From Henckelia pumila (Eukaryota; Streptophyta; Magnoliopsida; Lamiales; Gesneriaceae), in contig NC_133122.1 in the NCBI RefSeq assembly GCF_033568475.1, forward strand, positions 156,047,361 through 156,111,360: DNA of 64,000 nt. Reading direction: 5' to 3'. Below the pieces are notes generated by a model that saw nothing but the letters and a program-made list of their open reading frames with translations, made no database searches and had not been told where the DNA came from. Positions 57,230 through 64,000 of the stretch are shown in pieces. The stretch's first letter is position 1, and each line of letters opens with the position of its first letter. The position numbers and the translations under genes were made by a program.

Positions 57230-57500
57230 TGGTGGGGTGCAATAATGTCCATGATGGATAGAGATCGAATCATGACGTTTCATGAGCTATTGTACGGTAC
57301 TTTAAAATATTTGAGTTATACCATTATCATTAGCTATAGTTTTTGGTAATCAAAAACATTCGATCCTACAAGGTATCAGTGCCAATGTAATGTGTCGATT
57401 CTTATTAATTACAAAGAATACAATTATTGAGAGGAAGATTGTTGGAGTGCCCTGCTGTGTAGAAGATCGAACGATTGTATGTTTTGCGGGTCATTTTAAA
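57230..57500 (+). mobile_element. Second copy of the TRIM family, 3' LTR damaged
   Basis: The left LTR 57230-57370 (141 bp) starts TGGTGGGGTGCAATAAT and contains TAGCTATAGTTTTTGGTAA, matching the minus strand of 54537-54891 along its length. A 69-bp internal region follows, with primer-binding site AGGTATCAGTGCC (57371) and purine tract GAGGAAGAT. The right LTR starts TGTTGGAGTGC at 57440 but soon diverges. Same plan and sizes as the complete copy, opposite orientation. Confidence 0.72.
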
Positions 57501-58871
57501 CATAACTTTGGTATAAATCTTAAAATATTTTTAGTTTTATTTTTTCATTCTAGAATTGAATCTCGATAACGCATCCATCTAAACTATAGACATGCGAGAG
57601 TCATATAGCTAAAACCCTATTTTTTAGGGTACATGTGCCTCTACACAATTGTTTATGCTTGAATTTAAAACCCAATCAGATTTCTTTTTTCGAAATGCTT
57701 TCATTATATTTCAAAGTTCGAAGATATATCGTTACAATTTATGCAGACATAAAAATATGTATGCCGGAATAATTTATATATCGACATGAAAATTTCAATT
57801 ATAGTATGCATCGATAAAATTATTCGTACGATCTGTACATCGATAATATCAGTTATAGGATCAAGCTCTTCATGATGTAATGTCTTCCTTCGATAATCGT
57901 ATCATTTTAAATTTGAATCTAGCTAGCTATAGCTAGTTTTAAATTGCCAGAAAACTAAGAATAAAGAGAGTGATAACGAATTAATGTACATATATTAAAT
58001 GGACAGGCTAGCAATCCATGTTTATAAATAAATAGCAGAAAATGACACCAAACCGAAACAACATTCTACGGCACATGCATGCGCATCATTTTATATATTT
58101 GCGTGAAACTTTATAAAAACATAACATGAGCTTAATTAATATTGTAGATCATTGAGATCCAATCATATTTGCAAAACTAAATTTTTACAAATTAATAAAT
58201 GGACAAATTAATGATACGATCAAGACTGCCCCCTAAACCATATACAATATATAGGCAATGTATTATTAATATTATTATTATTATTAGCTTTTTTCGTAAA
58301 ACTTATATTATATATATTAAGAAAATTATTTTTTTTTCTACTAACTTGTTTAATTTTGAATTTTGGTCAATTAATTTTTCAAATAGTTTTGGTTCAAAAA
58401 ATTTTAATTTCGGTTATTTTTTATCTAATTGCTGATGTGACAACTTAAAATCAGAAATTGATGATCAATTGTGAGGTGTTACGTCACCAATTAGACCAAA
58501 ATAGCCGAAAATTAAAAGTTTGTATACCAAAACCAACTTTTGACAACTTAGTTGAACAAAACCAAAAATTACGAGTTAAACGGATAAAAGTTTGGACTAA
58601 GAGACTACTGTTGATATAAAAACCATCCAATGAATCGAAGCTAGCTAGAAGAGAATTTATAATGCTATAATAGTTGACATAAAAACTTTTTCATGATCTG
58701 TACAAACAGTACACTTAATTCCAACTATTATTACACCATCCCATCCGCCTAGCTAGCTAGCTTCTTCATGCTATATATATATATATATGTAATGTAATAC
58801 CAAGTTTTTCGGTGGAAATTAATTATATAAACTGAATATATATATAGATAGATAAAATTAAAAAAAATATA
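57501..58871. other. Intergenic DNA downstream of the bHLH gene
   Basis: No gene was recognised. An (ATT)n-like tract lies at 58261-58286 and TA runs at 58772-58790. The part 58360-58610 has transposon-like words (AACCAAAACCAAC, ACCAAAAATTACGAG) but no defined ends. The 3' untranslated region of the gene ending at 58872 should lie at the right edge. Confidence 0.45.
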
Positions 58872-59947
58872 TTAAAGATTGATTGACGATGAAGTAGTTT
58901 TGAAGGGGAATAATCGATCAGCAGCAGTAGCCATGCGCCCCATGACATGGACTTGAACCCGAAGCGAAAGGATATAATCTATGGTCTCTTTGATCAAAGA
59001 GATTTCATCCATTTGTTCTCCGCCAGGCACGAGCTTTTTCAGCACACGGGTTCGGCTTTTCTTACCACTCATGATCTTGGCTCGAGCGAGGCCGCGGCTT
59101 CTCTTCAAGATTTTGTTAGTGCATCTGAAGGAGGGGGAGGGAGAGGGCGCTTCACGGCCTGATATTTTCTCGATTAGGGTTTTGTTGGAGCCGTCCATGG
59201 AAGCCTTGGCGATCAGGGCTCGGCTCCACCGACTGCTCGAGTTTCTGGTAGTGGAAGCCATGGCTATGTCTGCCGATAGTTTTATCGCCTTTCTTCTTTC
59301 CAAAATGCTGCTGTTCTTGTTCAACCTCTTGCTGTCTACTAATTGGAGACCCTTTATCCACTTCTTCAAGAATTCTTGTTTCATCATCACTGATGAATTT
59401 TGCATTCTAATTTATAAACAGTTTTTTTAAAAAAAGGTCAAGTTAATTAGAATATCAAGCAAAGACAATATTTAAGTTCATACAAAAAAAAAAAAAAAAA
59501 AGGCTATAATAATCAGTGTTACGACATCATCACGTACAATTCAGCACAACTACGCCTAATAGATATCAAACACATGAAATGATGATTTCGATTTCGAAAT
59601 TTTAGTCAACATAAATGGAGAAACTTTTTATTACATAAAAACATATGTAACTATATATATATATACATCTTTCATTATTATTTTTCTATATAAAAATTTC
59701 TATAGAATTTCAGAATATATTTCATTCTCAAGGACACGGCGGCAGGAGAGACGAGGGTGATTCTCCAGTCCCTCTTATACTTTTTAAATTAATCTATCTT
59801 TTCATGACAAGTTATTGTATAAGATATCAGACACCTACATTGTGATCGAATATAATGTTGCTACAATTACTTCATGACATGAGTTATATATATATATATT
59901 TGTGTAATATATATCTCTGACAAAAATAATACGTACCTGGCTTTCAT
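58872..59947 (-). CDS. IBL1: IBH1-like atypical bHLH transcription regulator, 2 exons
   Basis: The main exon, 59406-58872, encodes MQNSSVMMKQEFLKKWIKGL, KKAIKLSADIAMAS, SRWSRALIAKAS and a C-terminal helix-loop-helix (SRTRVLKKLVPGGEQM, ISLIKETIDYILSLRVQVHV). The basic region lacks the residues needed for E-box binding, so it should act as a non-DNA-binding partner, as known IBH1/IBL1 proteins do when they antagonise growth-promoting bHLHs downstream of brassinosteroid. The AG just before base 59406 is a splice acceptor. A donor CCAG/GTACGT at 59936 lets an upstream ATG at 59947 join in frame, adding MKAR, for 181 residues; otherwise the protein starts at 59405 with 177. The body is intact. Which member of the IBH1/IBL group it is cannot be settled without a tree. 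Confidence 0.85.
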
Positions 59948-60130
59948 GGGATTTGCTTGCAGATGGAAGAGAAAAGAGTGAATTAGAAGAAGAATATATA
60001 GTTGGGATATATCCAATTAGAAATCAAAGATCGAAAAAAGAGAGCAATGAGGAGGAGGAGAAGAAAGTGAAGAAAAGCCCATTTATTTAGTGAAAGAAAT
60101 TAAGGGGTTGGAAGTGGGCCAATCAGAGCA
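59948..60130 (-). promoter_or_regulatory. 5' untranslated region and proximal promoter of the bHLH gene
   Basis: On the minus strand the DNA before the exon-1 ATG is pyrimidine-rich (CTTTCTTCTCCTCCTCCTCA), as is common in plant leaders. A TATA box could not be assigned with confidence; CTAAATAAATGG near 60083 is a weak candidate. Confidence 0.45.
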
Positions 60131-60180
60131 AGACACAGCACATGCGTGCACATGGGAATTCCATGCATGGCCCGCACCTC
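60131..60180. promoter_or_regulatory. E-box and RY-like cluster upstream of the bHLH gene
   Basis: Within 50 bp are two CACATG E-boxes (on either strand CACATG/CATGTG) and CATGCATG, an RY-type element, about 200 bp before the start codon. E-boxes of this kind are bound by PIF/BZR-type growth regulators, which would suit the predicted protein. Binding itself is inference. Confidence 0.4.
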
Positions 60181-62075
60181 TCAAAACCCTGAAATTTAAT
60201 CATTTTTATTATCATTTATTTTTACCTCATTATAATCTTTTTTAGTACTTTCAAAATATCAAATTGCTCGTCACAAGTATAAACCTTTTTTTTTTAATCT
60301 ATCTAAGAACCTGGATTGGTGGTAATTGAATTCAAGAATATATATCTCACGTCTTTGGACCTCACCATTTGTCACTCGCTAGGTTAATAGATCCTTGGCT
60401 GACCAAATATAATTTTGATAATAGAATTGTCTTACAAAAATTATACAATGGGTAAATTATTTTCCTAAACAACAATCATATTATTTTAATTGTATTTATA
60501 AATTTACTAAAACAATGTTTTCTTTTTTTTTTTTCGAACCAACGTAAAACATCAATTTCAAAATTTAATTTGTAAAGCTGTGGTTTGTATAATTTTTTAA
60601 ACACGCGCATTAAGTTTTTTAAGTTATTAAAAATTGTATAAAGTATTATATATAGCATGTACGTATAATGCATAAAACATGCAATGCATATCATCATATG
60701 TGGTGTGGCAATCGGTATTATAATTGACAGACAAAAGCATTATTAGCATCTACGTTGATGCAATGTAAACCTAACATTATGCACCTTATTATGTGACAAT
60801 ACAGTCTATTTAATTCCTTTTTTTTTAAAAAAAAACTGAATAAAAAATTTCGTCCGTAAGCATCTGATCAGGAAAATTATGATTATATTTTTTTAAGAAA
60901 GACAAATTATTACATTAATGATTGAGAGTTCGAGTTAGTCACGTACGTTGAAAATAATTTAAAAATAATAATAATAATTAGATATATATAAATTATCTTA
61001 AGTTGAACTATTATCGTATCATTCACTCCAAATAGTACCTAAAAATTCAACCAAAAAAAATATTTTATGTGTCAAACCGTTGCCATCTCGCGTAGATCGA
61101 ATGCTGCGCACTAACACAAAGAGATGTGTAGAGGCAGATAATTCTATGTAATAAACATTAAAATTCAAAAAAATACAATTATTAGGGCCAAATCTACGCT
61201 ATAACATGTAAAAATATACCTTATATTGCATAGATTGTTAGATTTATCAATATAATATCATCTTGTGTTTAATTTTTATATTATCCAATATATGTTATAA
61301 ATACCATATCTATCGAATATATATATATTTCAGTGATATATGATAGCATAACTAAAATGTGACAGTCGAGAGTAACTTCGTCATGTATTCTATTTTCATA
61401 ACCAACCCAAACAAAAAAGTTACAAACTAGGACTCGATTTTGACATGTTAGATACAAAAACAGAAAACATGATATGGACAAATTTGATTAGTATACGAAG
61501 AAGTGAAGAAGTATATATTTTCCAATTTTCCTTCGGGATAGGGTAGAGTCGTAGAGATTTGAGTTATTGGATACTGGAATTAGCAATAACTCACACGGAT
61601 ATCAAAAAAATGAAATGAATAAAGGAAAGGTTGACGATTTTTCTTGTTTTTTTTTTAAAAAAAAAAATTATACATGTTTAAGAAATATATGACAATTAAT
61701 CACAAGTGGAGAGCTCCATAATTCGTGGCTTTTTTGAAATAATAAATGCCACGTACGAACCGATCAATTATTGAACAAATAGTAAATTATAATATACGCA
61801 TTTATCAACTATATATTATATGATGAATGTCTACTTTTTGAGAACCAGACAATTCGATATATATTTCATTATCTGGGTTTTTAATAACTAATGACTTTTG
61901 TTAATATTTTGAAATTTAAAGCATAAAAATAAAGAAAATAACATAACATAACATAAAAAACCAATTCGTTGACCCTTTTTTTCTGGAGAAAAAAGCTAAT
62001 AAAGGAAATAAGAATGACTAGTGGATAAACTTGTTAATCTAGTTATTTGGGCAAAAAGAAAAAAAAAAGGAAATA

Positions 62076-62107
<32 letters not shown>

Positions 62108-62775
62108 AACTAGGGAATGAAATACATTAATGTTGTATTTTTTAAACCCATACGTTTCTTTATGTGAGATTTGACGCGACGGAAATAAATTTCGCAAGAG
62201 CCAGCAAAAAGCTTTGTGTTCCTTTAATGTTCAAAAATAAATTTATAAAAATAAAATAAAAGATTTTTGTTGTTCAAGGAATTATTTTTTTCAAATGTAA
62301 AAATGTGATATAAAATAGGAGCGACCTTGCTAGGCTTACTGATATTCCACTCATTTGGGATAGGACACGATCACTTAACCAATAAATAACAAAAAAAAAG
62401 TGATTAATTTTGAAGTGCTTAATTCCAAATTAAGGATTGACTATAAAGTGGGGAAAAGGAGAAATTGGCAGGATCCGGAAAACATGGGGAAGAAGAAAAA
62501 TGGGTCCCCAATTAGCAAATATAAATTAAATCAATAGGCCATAATTTTGGAAGATCGATAAGTGGTCACATGGTCTCCACATGGAATTTTTCAAATCATG
62601 CCTATTCCATTTGTGACTTGTGATGATGAATGATTGCTCTATCAAGTCAAATAAGTGTTGAATTTTAATTATATATTAAACACATATTTCTTCCTGGTTA
62701 ATAAGATTCACCGAAAAAAAATATATCACTATAAATTATATGAAACTATTTATGGGGTTAATTTTATGATATGAA
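60181..62775. other. A+T-rich intergenic DNA
   Basis: No gene was recognised. Simple repeats: GAAA at 62078-62109 and an AACAT tract near 61938-61956. Short ORFs at 60476-60697 and 61281-61481 (minus) are hydrophobic A+T-rich readings without recognisable products. Confidence 0.5.
62078..62109 (+). repeat. (GAAA)n microsatellite
   Basis: About eight perfect GAAA units. Confidence 0.9.
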
Positions 62776-62907
62776 TATGTGATCTGTCCCGACTAATTAA
62801 TGAAAAATATTACTTTTTATATTGAAATTATTATTTTTTATTGCAGATATGGATCTGGTCGACTCATCTCACAAATATATGTTTGTGAGATCGTCTCATA
62901 AAATACT
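62776..62907 (-). repeat. Copy of the dispersed GAGACGGTCTC-type MITE
   Basis: AAAATATTACTTTTTATATTG, then TATTTTTTATTGCAGATATG, ATCTGGTCGACTCATCTCAC and TTTGTGAGATCGTCTCATAA follow the order of the family on its reverse strand. Confidence 0.6.
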
Positions 62908-63484
62908 TAATCAAAAATTATATATACTAGTCACTATGCATATACTTTGTGTATGTGACATAATCATAATCATATGAATATTATGTATTGTGTATAATTT
63001 CTTCTTAAACGCTTTTGTAAATGAATTTTTCTTTTTTTTTTCATGTCAATTTTGAGGAAATTAAAAAATTGTAGGTACTAAAATTAAAATATGCGACGGT
63101 AATTGTGGGATTGGAAAAAAAAAAATCACTAAAAACTAGTTATATTAGGGCATCTTGCTTTATCAATAGTATAGATAGGTATATATAGTACTACAAAAAT
63201 AATGTTTATAATAATTTCAAAATATTATTTTAGTATAAATTTTAAAGTTGATGTAGATAAATTTATATATTTATCAAGGGAATATTATAATAATTGGTGA
63301 AGATAAAAGAAATATTATTTGGAAAAGTAGTGAAGGTGAGGTAAAGTAACCATTTAGTTAAAAATTTTGGGTGGAGTTTTTCAATATATCGATAAAAATA
63401 TGAATTGTTAGGGATAAATCGAATTTGAAATCCCGAAAAAATTAAATATGGTCTTTAGGAGATCATTTCATTCATTCAAATATA
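62908..63484. other. A+T-rich intergenic DNA, nothing recognised
   Basis: ACTAGTCACTATGCATATAC at 62928 resembles a Helitron 3' end on the minus strand but no 5' partner was found. No gene. Confidence 0.4.
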
Positions 63485-63853
63485 CTAGCATCTCTTGCAT
63501 GCGATGCTTGCATATAAATAATTTTTTTATATTAATTAATTTTCATGTTATTTTTAGACTTCATATGATAAATTAGAAATTCAAAAGTTTGAATAGTGAG
63601 AACTGTTTAATCTAAAAATTTTAAAAAACAAACAAAGATAGCAAATGTCATTTTGGTAAATAAAATAAAATCCAATGACTAAAAAAAAATGTGACCATAT
63701 AAAATGACTAATTTATTTAATAATTTTGGTTATATTGGAAATTAAGTTAGAATATAATCGTAATTTCATGTCAAGCTTCATTAATTAATTAAAAGTTACG
63801 TTTGTTAATTAAATACTCTCTTCTATAATAATATAGTAAGTAATATAGTAAGA
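63485..63853 (-). mobile_element. Non-autonomous Helitron, minus strand
   Basis: On the minus strand it starts TCTTACTATATTACTTAC after an A and ends with the hairpin region GCAAGCATCGCATGCAAGAG, then ATGCTAG before a T. Length 369 bp. Its interior shares several words with 39727-39980. It encodes no protein. Confidence 0.68.
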
Positions 63854-64000
63854 TATTGAATTGGACACTTTTAAATATTGCTCCCTCAAATAAATGATAC
63901 GAGTCATACGACAGTCGACACTATGAACTTTCTTAGCGTTGGTGGCTTAACTTTTCGATGTTCTTGTTTCCCCAAGTATAATTTAATACCACTATTTAAT
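63854..64000. other. Window edge, nothing recognised
   Basis: Short non-repetitive stretch with CTCCCTCAAATAAATGATAC, too short to assign. Confidence 0.4.

Overview
The window is plant nuclear DNA, almost certainly from a eudicot. It is A+T-rich, its genes have short exons and GT/AG introns, and it is packed with plant-type transposable elements. A Lamiales-type asterid is possible from the look of the repeats, but this is only an impression. I saw no organellar DNA, tRNA, rRNA or CRISPR array.

Only two host genes look intact, both on the minus strand. At 16971-18808 an eight-exon gene splices in frame into a 395-residue FORKED-like / VAN3-binding protein (auxin canalisation domain plus plant PH-like domain). 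At 58872-59947 a two-exon gene encodes an atypical bHLH growth regulator of the IBH1-like type. I rebuilt both from splice sites that keep the reading frame.

Layout. 1-2940: MITE debris, a 121-bp tandem duplication and a fragment of a Harbinger-associated ORF. 2940-4485: a solo gypsy LTR. 4861-11736: a complete-ended but decayed Ty3/gypsy element of the Tat type (minus strand) that has lost its integrase core and carries a MITE. 12789-16353: a Mutator-like element with terminal inverted repeats of about 400 bp, carrying exon-like ORFs. 16971-18808: FORKED-like gene. 19943-21914: a foldback repeat and two Helitron-type elements. 22333-39637: an old, decayed Ty1/copia element that has received four direct insertions (two hAT, one gypsy solo LTR that itself holds a Tourist MITE, and one young complete copia of Angela/Tork type at 28059-37394). 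39727-43371: a Helitron-like end pair, MITEs and hAT remnants. 43636-52965: a SIRE/Maximus-like copia with a third ORF after pol and an unusual 'internal end-LTR-internal-LTR-internal start' layout. 52966-58871: repeats, including two copies of one very small TRIM family in opposite orientation. 58872-59947: IBH1-like gene. The rest is A+T-rich intergenic DNA with a MITE and a Helitron.

The most unexpected signal is a short palindrome, consensus GGTGTTGNCAACACC, scattered at least 11 times through the SIRE-like element in LTR, gag, pol, spacers and ORF3. It falls in different reading frames, which suggests it is kept for its nucleotide sequence rather than for a peptide.
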